Below, piece by piece: positions 16,612 to 25,851 of a stretch of DNA of 64,000 nucleotides (the stretch's first letter is position 1; the number at the start of each line of letters is the position of its first letter). A model generated the notes under the pieces. It saw nothing but the letters and a program-made list of their open reading frames with translations. It searched no databases and was not told where the DNA came from. The stretch spans positions 44,691-108,690 of the forward strand of contig JADZEM010000004.1 in NCBI GenBank assembly GCA_020850535.1, in the 5' to 3' direction. A program made the position numbers and the translations under genes. Source of the stretch: Chloroflexota bacterium (GTDB taxonomy: Bacteria > Chloroflexota > UBA6077 > JACCZL01).

Positions 16612-17646
16612 CTACTCGACGCGGATCATCTTCGGATCCCACGGCCACATCAAGTGCATACCCTGACCACGCATGAACGTGCCCACAATGGTCAGCACGA
16701 CGTAGGCGACGAAGAATCCGGTGAAGAGAGCGATCATCCAGTCCCGTGCGTTGTCTGGCTTGTAGTACTTCTTCAAGAGCCAGACCAGCACCGCGATGGG
16801 ACCATTCATCAGGATCATCGGCACAACGATGTCCACCATGACGGGGGCATTCAGAAACGAAAGGCCCGTATTCCGCGCCAGGTTGTTCATCAACGGCTTC
16901 TGACCCACGAACTCGTCGAAGAACACCAGCCCGATCAGCACCACCGTGGAGAACCACGAAGTGAACCAGGCGATCGACAGCGCCTTCGGCGTGCCGAACC
17001 ACTTGCCGACGTCCTTCGGGTCGCGGTCGAAGTAGGGGATGATGGCGATCAGACCGAGCGCCACAGCCGGCACGATCACGCCAGCGAGGGCCGGGTGCAT
17101 GTGGAGCAGCAGCTCCTGAAGATTCAGGAAGTACCAGGGCGCCTTCGACGGGTTCGGCGTTTTGTCGGCGTTGGCGTGCCCTTCGAGCGGCGACTGAATG
17201 ACGATGGCGATGACGATCATCGAGACCAGCAGCAGCACGGCGGCCATGAACTCGATGGTCACCAGGTGCGGCCAGACGTAGACCAGCCGCTGCGACTGCG
17301 CCTCGGCAGCCGAGTTGCCCGCCTTCGCGGCCGCGGCCGGGGCAGCAGCCGCGGCCGCTGGACGCTCGGCCGGCCCACGCTGCACGGCAGCCGCCAGCCG
17401 CTGACGCTGATCGGGCGAGAGGCCAGCCGCGCCACCACCGGCGGCCGCAGGCGCGGCCGGCTTCGGGGCGGGAGGCGGGGGAGGAGCAGCAGCGGCGGCT
17501 GCGTCTCCATCCTGGCCAGCAGCCGGCGGACGACCGATCCCCGCAGCCGCCGCGCGCTCCTTGTACATGCGCGCGCGCTCTGCAGGCGAAAGGTTCGCCA
17601 TGTCCGGCGTTTTCTCGAGCGGATTCGAGCCGTCAGGGGGCATCAC
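16612..17646 (-). CDS. Cytochrome b C-terminal subunit (subunit IV-like) with long Ala/Pro-rich N-terminal extension
   Basis: The 344-residue protein has a soluble N-terminal extension of about 120 residues, rich in Ala, Pro and Gly, followed by the C-terminal half of cytochrome b with about four or five membrane helices. The quinol-oxidation loop is 'SKAPWYFLNLQELLLHMHPAL', so the canonical PEWY motif reads APWY and the Glu is absent. This half matches subunit IV of b6f-type complexes and completes the split cytochrome b encoded just upstream. The N-terminal extension begins with 'LSPAERARMYKERAAAAG'; its function is unknown. It lies in an operon with the other three bc genes. Confidence 0.88.
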   Translation of the reverse strand: MMPPDGSNPLEKTPDMANLSPAERARMYKERAAAAGIGRPPAAGQDGDAAAAAAPPPPPAPKPAAPAAAGGGAAGLSPDQRQRLAAAVQRGPAERPAAAAAAPAAAAKAGNSAAEAQSQRLVYVWPHLVTIEFMAAVLLLVSMIVIAIVIQSPLEGHANADKTPNPSKAPWYFLNLQELLLHMHPALAGVIVPAVALGLIAIIPYFDRDPKDVGKWFGTPKALSIAWFTSWFSTVVLIGLVFFDEFVGQKPLMNNLARNTGLSFLNAPVMVDIVVPMILMNGPIAVLVWLLKKYYKPDNARDWMIALFTGFFVAYVVLTIVGTFMRGQGMHLMWPWDPKMIRVE

Positions 17647-17701
17647 CGAGCTCCGTTTCTCGTTCCCAGATAGCGGATGCGAGCGTCACCACGGCGAACG
17701 A

Positions 17702-18457
17702 TCACAGCGGGCCGGCGATGCCGCCGTCCTTCCGGATGCGCCAGAAGTGAACCGTCATGAAGAGCGCCGTCAGCAGCGGCAGCGCGATGACGTGCAGGAC
17801 GTACCAGCGGATCAGCGTGTTGTCGCCGATCTCGTAGCCGCCGACGACCGCGAACTTGACCGCGTCGCCAACAATCGGCGTCGCGCCAGCCATGTTCGTG
17901 CCCACGGTGACGGCCCACATCGCCAACTGGTCCCACGGCAGCAGATAGCCGGTGAAGCTCAGCAGGAAGGTCAGCGTCAGCAGGATCACACCGACGATCC
18001 AGTTGAACTCACGCGGCGCCTTGTACGCGCCCGTGTAGAACACGCGGACCATGTGTAAGAACACGGTGATCACCATGCCGTGCGCCGAGTAGCGGTGCAG
18101 GTTGCGCAACAGCAGGCCGAACGTCACCACCGTCTCGAGATCCTTCATGTCCTGATAGGCCACCGCCGTCGCGGGGCGGTAGTAGAACATGAGCAAGACG
18201 CCAGTCACCGTCAGCAGCAGGAAGAGGAAGAACGAGAGGCCGCCCAGGCAGAACGTGTAGGTGATCTTCAGGCTCTCACGTCGGATCCGCACCGGGTGCA
18301 GGTGCAGGAAGACGTTGTTGAACATGATCAGCGCCTGGTTCCGAGGCGTACTCGGGTAGCCAGTGCGGAAAATGCTCTTGAAGACCCGGTTCTCAGTCAG
18401 CGCCCGACGAAAGTTCCCTGTACGGAGGTCGTCGAGAAAGGGACGCATCTCTTGCAT
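17702..18457 (-). CDS. Cytochrome b N-terminal subunit (b6-like) of bc complex
   Basis: The 251-residue protein has four membrane helices. Paired heme-ligand histidines are visible in '[23 protein letters not shown]' and '[23 protein letters not shown]', and the Qo-site helix has '[22 protein letters not shown]'. It binds the two b hemes and, with the C-terminal subunit, oxidises quinol; menaquinol is inferred from the lineage. The start is ATG 18457, with GAGGTG about ten bases upstream, because the in-frame upstream part to 18715 looks non-coding. It is the first gene of the operon. Confidence 0.9.
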   Translation of the reverse strand: MQEMRPFLDDLRTGNFRRALTENRVFKSIFRTGYPSTPRNQALIMFNNVFLHLHPVRIRRESLKITYTFCLGGLSFFLFLLLTVTGVLLMFYYRPATAVAYQDMKDLETVVTFGLLLRNLHRYSAHGMVITVFLHMVRVFYTGAYKAPREFNWIVGVILLTLTFLLSFTGYLLPWDQLAMWAVTVGTNMAGATPIVGDAVKFAVVGGYEIGDNTLIRWYVLHVIALPLLTALFMTVHFWRIRKDGGIAGPL

Positions 18458-18866
18458 GTCGGTGCGGCACCTCGAAGTGTCGGAGGATCGGCGGCGAGTG
18501 CGCGGAGGACGGGCAATCCTGAAACCGACCGGGTTGAGGCGCCCGGCACGGCCCAGTGTGAGGATACAGATGAGGGGATGAGACGAAGAGCGATAGCGGC
18601 AAAACAGCCAGTCAGCGGCTTTCGCCAACGGAACTGCGCCAGTGGAGGATAGCGTAGCGCCCGGCAACGGCCAGGGGCAAGCCCCGGGCACGGCAGGCTC
18701 GCAGGATCGTACCATCGGCCCGGGAGCCTGTCAACGCGATGCCTGAGGCCCGTCGGCCTTCCGCGAGCGCGAGAAACAGGCACAGTCGCCAGATGTCGTC
18801 GCCAGACGGCGCGACACGCGGCTCGCTCGACAGCGGCGCTCCCGAAGCACCAGCTGGGGGTACCTG
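18458..18866. other. Divergent intergenic region between bc operon and SDR gene
   Basis: These 409 bases should hold the divergent promoters of the bc operon (minus) and the SDR gene (plus). I could not pick out a convincing -35/-10 pair for either, and saw no gene. GC-rich inverted stretches around 18670-18730 are visible but imperfect. Confidence 0.5.
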
Positions 18867-19640
18867 ATGACGGTTCACGATCTCTTTCGCCTCGACGGAC
18901 GGGTGGCCGTCATCACCGGAGGCTCGCGCGGGCTCGGGTTGGAGATCGCGCATGGCCTGGGCGAGGCCGGCGCGCGCGTGGTGGTCACCGCCCGGCGCAA
19001 CGAGTGGCTGGGGCCGGCCGAAGCCGAGCTGCGGGCAGCCGGGATCGAGGCGAGTGCGTTCGCCTGTGACGTCTCTGACGAAGACGCCGTGAGACAGCTC
19101 GCGGCCACGGTACAGGAAAGGTTCGGCCCGGCCGACATCCTGGTCAACGCGGCCGGCATCAGCTGGGGCGCACCCTCGCTGGAGATGCCGGCCGAGCGCT
19201 GGCGCGCGGTGCTGGACGTGAACGCTACCGGCTCGTTCTTGTGTGCACAGGCGTTCGGCCGCCAGATGGCGGCGTCGGCGGGCGGCGCCATCGTCAACGT
19301 GGCCTCGGTGGCCGGCTTGATCGGGCAAGCGCCCGAGATGATGGACGCAGTCGGCTACACCGCGAGCAAGGGCGCGGTCATCGCCATGACCCGCGACCTC
19401 GCCGCCAAGTGGGCACGGCACGGCATCCGGGTCAACGCCGTCGCGCCGGGTTTCTTTCCAACGCGCATGACACGTGGCATCATCGAGCAGGCGGAGGCGC
19501 ACCTGAACGCCGTCTGCCCGATGAATCGCATCGGCCGGCCCGGCGAGCTGATGGGCGTCGTGCTGTTCCTGGCGTCGGACGCTGCCAGCTTCGTGACCGG
19601 GCAGGTGCTGGCGGTCGATGGCGGCGCAACGGCGTGGTAG
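18867..19640 (+). CDS. Classical short-chain dehydrogenase/reductase
   Basis: The 257-residue protein has the full classical SDR set: the cofactor motif 'AVITGGSRGLGLEIA', an Arg pair after beta-2 ('VVTARRNEW', suggesting NADP(H)), 'ILVNAAGIS', the catalytic Ser in 'NVASVAG', and 'YTASKGAV' (YxxxK). The C-terminal 'SFVTGQVLAVDGGATAW' is typical. Closest by eye are gluconate 5-dehydrogenase-like or 3-oxoacyl-reductase-like members, but the substrate cannot be fixed. The gene stands alone on the plus strand between the bc operon and the NYN-domain gene, so context does not help. Confidence 0.88.
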   Translation: MTVHDLFRLDGRVAVITGGSRGLGLEIAHGLGEAGARVVVTARRNEWLGPAEAELRAAGIEASAFACDVSDEDAVRQLAATVQERFGPADILVNAAGISWGAPSLEMPAERWRAVLDVNATGSFLCAQAFGRQMAASAGGAIVNVASVAGLIGQAPEMMDAVGYTASKGAVIAMTRDLAAKWARHGIRVNAVAPGFFPTRMTRGIIEQAEAHLNAVCPMNRIGRPGELMGVVLFLASDAASFVTGQVLAVDGGATAW

Positions 19641-19829
19641 TCCGGCAGGCGAAGATTCTCCCCGCGAATCTGGAATTCCGGACGCCAGGTTCTTCGTTAA
19701 GGAGTGTGGAGGCACGGCGCACGTACGCATGAGCGCCACGAGCCGTGCCACGATCCTGGACGCAGGTGCGAATCGCGAACGCCGCCGCACCTCAGAGAGT
19801 GCCCATCAGCGGTGAAAACGCGCTGATGC

Positions 19830-19838
19830 TGGTACACT
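19830..19838 (+). promoter_or_regulatory. Extended -10 promoter of the NYN-domain gene
   Basis: TGGTACACT fits the extended -10 form (TGn followed by TACACT). It would start transcription near 19845, twenty bases before the chosen GTG start. No clear -35 hexamer is present, which extended -10 promoters can tolerate. Confidence 0.4.
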
Positions 19839-19864
19839 TCGGACAGGATCGGGGGAGGATGCAT

Positions 19865-21688
19865 GTGACAGACCGCTCAAAGACCGTCGTAATGCTGATT
19901 GACTGGGACAATCTTCAGATTTGCCACAGCCGAGACGCACCCGGAACCGACCTTGACCTGCAGGCCCTGATCGCGCTTGCTCAGAGCTATGGCACGCTGG
20001 TAACCGCCCGCGCCTACGCCGAGTGGAACCTGCTCTCCGAGCGGCTGGCCGTCTATCGCGCCGGCATCGAGCCGGTCTTCGCGCCCGTGATGCGCCCCGA
20101 GAACAGTCCGCGTGAGGGCAAGAGCCTGGCCGACACGGTCATGGTCGCCGATGGCGTGGATCTGCTCTGGACTGTTGCGCCCGACGTCTTCGTGCTCGCC
20201 ACCAGCGACAAGGACATGATTCCGCTGGCGCGCATCGCGAAGCAGCGCGGCGCAGCCGTGGTGGTGCTCGGCAGCGATCTGACCGCCATCCCGCTCGTCG
20301 AGATGTCGAACGTGTTCATCACGTACCGGCAGCTCCTGCGCGAGCTGGACCGCGTCGGCGAGCTGGAAGCCCCGGTTGGCCGCGCGCCCGCGCGCGAGCG
20401 CCGGCTGCGTGAATCGCGACGACCAGCCGGCGAGCCGTTCGGCAGCGCATCAGGCGTTCCGACCGGCGCCCACAACTTCAGCGGGGCCAGCTCGTTCGGC
20501 GGCGCATCGGGCTTCGGGTCGGGCGGACGCGCAGGGGGACGGAGCGGCGGCTCGCTGCAGTCCCCGGTCGGTCCATCGCTCGGCGCAGGCGTCGCTCCGC
20601 CACCACGACGGGTACAGCCCGTTGCGCCTCCCGCTGAGATCGCCAGCGCACTGACCGTGACCACCGTGCCGAGCAGCGTATCGACCGGCGTCGATGCCGC
20701 CGACGACACGGCCGACGCCAGCGGCACGAGCCTGGGCGAGCCGGGCGCACGCCGGCGACGACGGCGTGGCGGCCGGGGCCGACGCACCGGGCTGGCCGGG
20801 GGCGCGGAGGGCGAAGCGTCCAGCGTGACGACGCTCCCGCACGACGACGAGGCTGAGGACGACACGTCTACCGAGGCGACGGCTGAGATCCGGCCGGCGC
20901 CCGTCGTGCCGCCGAGTCCGGACGACCTTGACGACGCGGTACTCAAGCTGCTGGCAGCTCGGGACCGGGACGCGGCGGCTCCATCAGCCGAACCGATCCT
21001 GTCCGCTCCCACTGCTGCCGAGACGGAGCCGGAGCCAACCGCACCCGCCTTCGTGTCGCCGGCCACCTTCGACACCGCCGACGAGCCGCCGCCCACCCCA
21101 CGCAAGCGAATCGCGCGGACGTCGTTTGGCGCGTTCGGGCCGCGCGAGTCATCCGCCCGGCCGCTCGGCGTGCCGCCGTCAGAGCCGGTCGATGCCGTGC
21201 CGATGACGCCGGCTGAGCCAGCCGCCATCATCGGCCAGCCGGCCGCGGAACCGGCCGAGGGGATCGCGGAGCCGAACTCCGAGCCGGCAACGCCGGCACC
21301 GGACGAGGCGCTCGCCAGTCCTGCCCCGACAGCCGAGGCAGGGGTCTCCGGCGAGGCGGCCGCTGCCGACAACACATCGGCTTCGGCCAACGCATCGGCG
21401 GCGGAGCCGAGCGACGGCAGCGCTGAGGCGGCCACCGCCGACGCGCCCGCCCGAGCGCGGTCCGGGCGCAGTGGACGCTCGTCGTCTGGCCGCCGTGTGC
21501 GCCGCCCGGCCAGCCCTACGGCGGGTGAGTCGGCGGCTGCGCCAGTTGCCGAGGCAGCCGCCAGCCCGGCCGATGCTGCGCCGGCGACCCCGCCGCGACG
21601 GCGGCGAACGCGCCAGGCCGTCCGTGAGGCAGCCGCGTCGTCAGAGTCGGCAGGGACGGACTCGGCTGCAAGTGAGGCGGGCGCCTAG
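19865..21688 (+). CDS. NYN-domain (LabA/DUF88, PIN-like) protein with long disordered tail
   Basis: The 607-residue protein has an N-terminal NYN domain (about residues 1-165) and a low-complexity tail. The acidic residues expected of a PIN-like nuclease are visible: 'VVMLIDWDNLQ', 'KSLADTVMVADGVD' and 'VFVLATSDKDMIPL'. The tail of over 400 residues is rich in Ala, Pro, Ser, Glu and Arg, with a basic patch 'ARRRRRRGGRGRR' and an Arg-rich end that could bind nucleic acid. GTG 19865 is chosen as start because GGGGGAGG at 19851-19858 lies six bases upstream; ATG 19859 abuts that site. NYN domains are known or predicted RNases; the RNA target is unknown. It stands alone between the SDR and a membrane protein gene. 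Confidence 0.8.
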   Translation: MTDRSKTVVMLIDWDNLQICHSRDAPGTDLDLQALIALAQSYGTLVTARAYAEWNLLSERLAVYRAGIEPVFAPVMRPENSPREGKSLADTVMVADGVDLLWTVAPDVFVLATSDKDMIPLARIAKQRGAAVVVLGSDLTAIPLVEMSNVFITYRQLLRELDRVGELEAPVGRAPARERRLRESRRPAGEPFGSASGVPTGAHNFSGASSFGGASGFGSGGRAGGRSGGSLQSPVGPSLGAGVAPPPRRVQPVAPPAEIASALTVTTVPSSVSTGVDAADDTADASGTSLGEPGARRRRRRGGRGRRTGLAGGAEGEASSVTTLPHDDEAEDDTSTEATAEIRPAPVVPPSPDDLDDAVLKLLAARDRDAAAPSAEPILSAPTAAETEPEPTAPAFVSPATFDTADEPPPTPRKRIARTSFGAFGPRESSARPLGVPPSEPVDAVPMTPAEPAAIIGQPAAEPAEGIAEPNSEPATPAPDEALASPAPTAEAGVSGEAAAADNTSASANASAAEPSDGSAEAATADAPARARSGRSGRSSSGRRVRRPASPTAGESAAAPVAEAAASPADAAPATPPRRRRTRQAVREAAASSESAGTDSAASEAGA

Positions 21689-21727
21689 CGCGGCGCAGAG
21701 CGATGCACGCGCCGTGACACCCCCTCG

Positions 21728-23857
21728 ATGAGGGCTCAGTCAGGGACTCCCCCCTCCCGGAGCGATCTGGGCGGGGGGAGTTTCCGCGTTCGGCGACGGT
21801 TGTCCAGATTCCTGGCTGCCCCATGGCCGCTGTCGTTCGGCGTCGGGCTGCTGGCGTTCGCCGCCTACGTCTTGACGCTCTCGCGGGGCGTCCTCGGCGG
21901 CGATGCCGGCGAGCTGCAGTTCGTGCCGCCGATCCTCGGCCTGACCCACCCGACGGGCTACCCGCTCCAGGTGCTCGTGCACTTTCTGTGGAGCTATCTG
22001 CCGTTCGGGAGCGTGGCGTACCGCTTGAACCTGCTCGACGCCGCGTTCGCCGCCGCCGCCGTCGGCGCGACGGTCGCCCTGACACGCAGTCTGGGCGCGG
22101 GGCCGGCCGGCGCTGCCCTGGCTGGCCTGTGCCTCGCCTTCGGCGAACTGTGGTGGTCACAGGCCGTGCGGGGCGACAAGTACACCCTCAACGGGCTGTT
22201 CCTGGCGCTGGTGCTCTGGCTGTTCGTGCGCTGGCGGGCTGCGCCGTCAGCGGGGCGGCTCGCGTGGCTGGCCGTGGTCTACGGCGTCAGCCTGACGCAC
22301 CATCGCAGCATGGCGCTGGTCGCGCCCGCGCTGCTGGTGGGCCTGTTGCTGTCGCGGTGGCGTCCCCGCCTGCCTGAGCTTGCGACTGCCGCGCTGCTGG
22401 CGGCCAGCCCGCTCCTCTTGTACGCCTACCTGCCGTGGGCGGCGGCGCGCGGCCTGCCCCCCGGCAGTTGGACGGTCGATTCGCCGCTGTCGCTCCTCGA
22501 ATTCCTGCTGGACCGTGGCTACACCTCGGCTCTGCGCCCTGACGCGGCCTTTCGAGGGCGCTTGCTCGAGGAGGCCTGGGTGCTGGTGCGGTCCTTCGGG
22601 CCGCTCGGCGCGCTGCTGGGCATGGCCGGTCTGGTGGCGGTCAGCGCTCGCCGCCGGATCGAGTCGCTGGTGCTGCTGCTGGCGTTCGCGCCGCAAGCCG
22701 TGCTCGCGGCAAGCTACCTCCTCGAATCGAACTACCAGTTGCCGCGCCACTGGGTCTTCTACCTGCCGGCCTTCTTGATCTGGAGCGTCTGGCTCGGACT
22801 CGGCGTTGACGCAGCCTGTCGCTGGCTCACGGCACGGGCCGGCAGAATCGGAGCAGCACGGCTGGCGCTGCCGGCCCTGGTCGCCATCATCCTGCTGGTG
22901 CAGGCCGGCACGGCCTGGATGCGCGGCGCACTGATGCTGGTGCGCGCCGAGGCCGGGGCCGAGACGATGGATTCCTGGCGGCAGGACTTCCAGCGGTCGC
23001 CGGTCGCCGAGCGCTTCGGGCGGCTCGCGTTCGAGTTGACCGATCCTGACAGTATCATCGTCTGCGACTGGGAGCAGGCGACGGTGCTCTGGTACTTCCA
23101 GCAGGTCGAGGGCCAGCGCCGCGACATCGCCATCGTCTACCCCGTCGAGCGCCTGGACGACGTGCTCCAGCGCGCCGAGCGGACGGGCCAAACGGTGTAC
23201 CTGAGCCGAACGCTGCCCGGGGTCGAAGACCGAGGCGTCGCCTCGACGGTCGGCCCGCTGCTGCGAGTCAGCAGCCCGCTCTACGTGCCACGGCTCGACG
23301 GCACAGGCCCGACGGTCGGCGGGGCCGGCGGGATCGAGCCAGCGGCCTACCCCCCACACGCCCGCGAGCTGTTCGTGTATTTCGAGGGTGGGCTCGATCT
23401 GGTCAGCATCTCCATGCATACGCCAGCCGTCCGCCCCGGCAGCGTCATCCCATTTACCCTGTTCTGGAAGCGCAGCCAGCCACCCCCCAACGAGCCGCCC
23501 CTGCGTGAGGACATCACGGTCTCCGTGCGGCTGCTCGGCCCGGACGGCACGGTCCTGGCGGCCCACGACGACCGCCCGGCCCTGGGAACCTCGCGGAGCA
23601 GCCGCTGGCCCGAGGACGTCATCGTCGGCGACTACCGCGAACTGCCGGTTGGCAGCCGCCTGCGCCCGGGAGCGTACCGACTGGCGGTCGTGCCGTACCT
23701 CCCCGAAACCCGCCGAAACGTGCCGCCAAGGTTTATCGTGCCGGTGCCGGGTCAGGATGTCGAGGCAGCCCCAGAGGGCGTGACCGTGCCGATCGCCGTC
23801 GAGCCTCGTACGCTCAGTGGACCGCTGGACCTCCTGGCCGGCCTGCTGGGTCGCTGA
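21728..23857 (+). CDS. DUF2723-type polytopic membrane protein (predicted O-mannosyltransferase-like)
   Basis: The 709-residue protein has about ten hydrophobic segments in the first 420 residues and a large C-terminal soluble part. The N-terminal loop 'GVLGGDAGELQFVPPILGLTHPTGYPLQVLVHFLW' is the recognisable signature of DUF2723 proteins, GT-C-like membrane glycosyltransferases with an acidic pair in the first loop. The C-terminal region (about 560-690) looks like a beta-sandwich ('MHTPAVRPGSVIPFTLFWKRSQ'). It converges with the GT39-like gene on the other strand, 24 bases apart. It is likely part of the wider surface-glycosylation set; acceptor unknown. Confidence 0.78.
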   Translation: MRAQSGTPPSRSDLGGGSFRVRRRLSRFLAAPWPLSFGVGLLAFAAYVLTLSRGVLGGDAGELQFVPPILGLTHPTGYPLQVLVHFLWSYLPFGSVAYRLNLLDAAFAAAAVGATVALTRSLGAGPAGAALAGLCLAFGELWWSQAVRGDKYTLNGLFLALVLWLFVRWRAAPSAGRLAWLAVVYGVSLTHHRSMALVAPALLVGLLLSRWRPRLPELATAALLAASPLLLYAYLPWAAARGLPPGSWTVDSPLSLLEFLLDRGYTSALRPDAAFRGRLLEEAWVLVRSFGPLGALLGMAGLVAVSARRRIESLVLLLAFAPQAVLAASYLLESNYQLPRHWVFYLPAFLIWSVWLGLGVDAACRWLTARAGRIGAARLALPALVAIILLVQAGTAWMRGALMLVRAEAGAETMDSWRQDFQRSPVAERFGRLAFELTDPDSIIVCDWEQATVLWYFQQVEGQRRDIAIVYPVERLDDVLQRAERTGQTVYLSRTLPGVEDRGVASTVGPLLRVSSPLYVPRLDGTGPTVGGAGGIEPAAYPPHARELFVYFEGGLDLVSISMHTPAVRPGSVIPFTLFWKRSQPPPNEPPLREDITVSVRLLGPDGTVLAAHDDRPALGTSRSSRWPEDVIVGDYRELPVGSRLRPGAYRLAVVPYLPETRRNVPPRFIVPVPGQDVEAAPEGVTVPIAVEPRTLSGPLDLLAGLLGR

Positions 23858-23881
23858 GGCTGCAAGCCAGGCCTCCCTGGC

Positions 23882-25846
23882 TCAGCGGACGGTGATGCGA
23901 CCGACCACGATCTCGTCGCCGCCATCTGGCAATCTGGCCTTCTGTCGAGCCTTCGAGTCGTAGACGGACACGACCACCTCGTACTCTCCGGTCGGGATGG
24001 CGGACTCGCTCTTGACGAAGGTGCTCTGGAACAGCCACCGCCCGATCTCCCAGTCGGCGGTGCCGTCGCTGCCGCCGGACAGCGACTCCTGCTGCTGATC
24101 CCAGGCCTCCCCGTCCGTGCCGCGCAGCACCGTGATCGCGTGGAAGTCGGACGCCAGCCGCCGTGTGGCCTCCCATTCGAGGGTCACGGTCGCACCCTCG
24201 CCCGGGCGCATCTCGGTGCGGTCTACCAGGGCGCTGGCCAGCACCGGGCCGTTGGCGAAGTCGGCGCGGAGCGGCACAGCGGCGGGGTTCGCCAGGAGCT
24301 TTCGCACCGCCGCCATATCGCGCGTCTCCTGCACGTAGATCGAGCGGTCCACGTCATTCCGACGGTTGTAGACCTTGACCAGCCGGTAGTTCTCTTCGAC
24401 CCAGCGCTTGAACTCGCTGAGGCCGCGCAGGCGGTCAGCCCACAGCACGACCACGGTCGGGTTGTACGGCGTCGCCTGGGCCACGGCCTCGACGCCCCGC
24501 AGCGAGCGCGAGCGAATCCGCGAGCGCGACGTGTCCACCAGCAGCGGCGGCACCAACCGTCCGGCCAGGAACGTCAGATACGGGTGATCCGTCACCACGT
24601 AGTCGGTCGGCGCAGAGAGGGCGGCGATCGCGGTCACCGCGTCGGCGTACTGCTCCAGGGCCGGGTCGACGTCGGTGTCGGCGGTCACCCGCAGCAGCTG
24701 CCCGCTCTGAGCAGCCAGCGCCGGCGCAGCAGAGGCGTACCAGACCAGCAAGCCGGCCAGCGCCATGCCGACAGCGGCCCGCGGCGGCACTGGCCGCGCG
24801 CCGCGCACCAGTTCGACGGCAAACGCCACACCCACGCCGGCCAGCACGCAGAGCGGCGGGATCATCACCACCGCGTGCTTCCCGTGGAGCGGCGAGTACG
24901 ACAGCAGCAGCCCGACGCTCGCCAGCGCCCAACTGACGATCAGGGCAGCATCGACCCGCCGGCACGTCAGCAGCACGATGCTGGCGGCAGCGCCGATCCA
25001 CGGCAGGGCCGCCGGCTCGAACGAGAGCGCACGAGCGAGCGCCACACGATTCTTCCAGAGGCTCCAGCCCTCGCTGCCCCGGCTCTCCATGCGGTAGGCG
25101 ACGATCTGATCGAAGACCCCGGCCAGCCCGACGCCGACCACGACCAGGATGCCCAACCCGGCCACCAAAACGCCGAGCAATACGCCGTCTACGAGCATTG
25201 TGCGGAAGCCGTACCGCCAGCGGCTCAGCACGGCCAGCCCGAGCGGCACGCCGGCCGCCAGGGTGATCGGCTTGATCAGCAGGCTGACGGCGAACAGCAG
25301 GCCACAGGCCGCCAGCCAGCGGCGGCTGCCCGAGCGCGCGTACACGACGGCCGCGGCCACCGCGAACGCCGCCGGTGCGAGCGCCGGCACCTCGGCCAGG
25401 GCGATCCGCGAGCCTTCAAGGTAGAGCGGGCTGAGCACCAGCAGGGCCAGCGTCGTCAGCGCGCCGAGCGGCCCGCCAACAAGCCGTGCCAGCCAGTACG
25501 CGCCGCACAGCCCCAGCAACGAGTAGACGCCGACCGACAGTCGCGCCGCCACCAGATCCTGCCCAAACAGTACGAACCACGGATGGAGCAGATCCAGCAG
25601 CAGCGGACCCTGGGCCGCGAAAATGTCCTTGAATGGCCGATAGCCGACCGACATCAGGAAGAGTTGCTCGACGCGGATGCCCTCGTCGAAGAGGCCGCTG
25701 TAGACGCCGAGGTTGACAGTCCGCATCGCGACGGCGAGAGTCAACAACGCCAACGCCAGCAGACCCTCAAGCCAGACCGTCCGCACAGAGGGCACGGCGA
25801 CCGATGGCGCGGCGCGCAGATTCGCGGCCGATTCAGTCGAAGCCAT
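23882..25846 (-). CDS. GT39-type (PMT/ArnT-like) membrane glycosyltransferase with C-terminal beta domain
   Basis: The 654-residue protein has a GT-C fold of about eleven hydrophobic segments. The first extracytoplasmic loop has 'GVYSGLFDEGIRVEQLFLMSVGYRPFKDIFAAQGPLLLDLLHPWF', where the acidic DE pair is the expected metal/donor-binding site. After the membrane part comes a soluble region ('DYVVTDHPYLTFLAGRLVPP') and a C-terminal beta-sandwich-like domain ('RPGEGATVTLEWEATRRLASDFHAITVLRG'), similar in style to the C-terminal part of the convergent DUF2723 gene. It lies five bases after the O-antigen-ligase/TPR gene, clearly in one operon. Donor and acceptor are unknown. Confidence 0.8.
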   Translation of the reverse strand: MASTESAANLRAAPSVAVPSVRTVWLEGLLALALLTLAVAMRTVNLGVYSGLFDEGIRVEQLFLMSVGYRPFKDIFAAQGPLLLDLLHPWFVLFGQDLVAARLSVGVYSLLGLCGAYWLARLVGGPLGALTTLALLVLSPLYLEGSRIALAEVPALAPAAFAVAAAVVYARSGSRRWLAACGLLFAVSLLIKPITLAAGVPLGLAVLSRWRYGFRTMLVDGVLLGVLVAGLGILVVVGVGLAGVFDQIVAYRMESRGSEGWSLWKNRVALARALSFEPAALPWIGAAASIVLLTCRRVDAALIVSWALASVGLLLSYSPLHGKHAVVMIPPLCVLAGVGVAFAVELVRGARPVPPRAAVGMALAGLLVWYASAAPALAAQSGQLLRVTADTDVDPALEQYADAVTAIAALSAPTDYVVTDHPYLTFLAGRLVPPLLVDTSRSRIRSRSLRGVEAVAQATPYNPTVVVLWADRLRGLSEFKRWVEENYRLVKVYNRRNDVDRSIYVQETRDMAAVRKLLANPAAVPLRADFANGPVLASALVDRTEMRPGEGATVTLEWEATRRLASDFHAITVLRGTDGEAWDQQQESLSGGSDGTADWEIGRWLFQSTFVKSESAIPTGEYEVVVSVYDSKARQKARLPDGGDEIVVGRITVR

Positions 25847-25851
25847 ACGCG

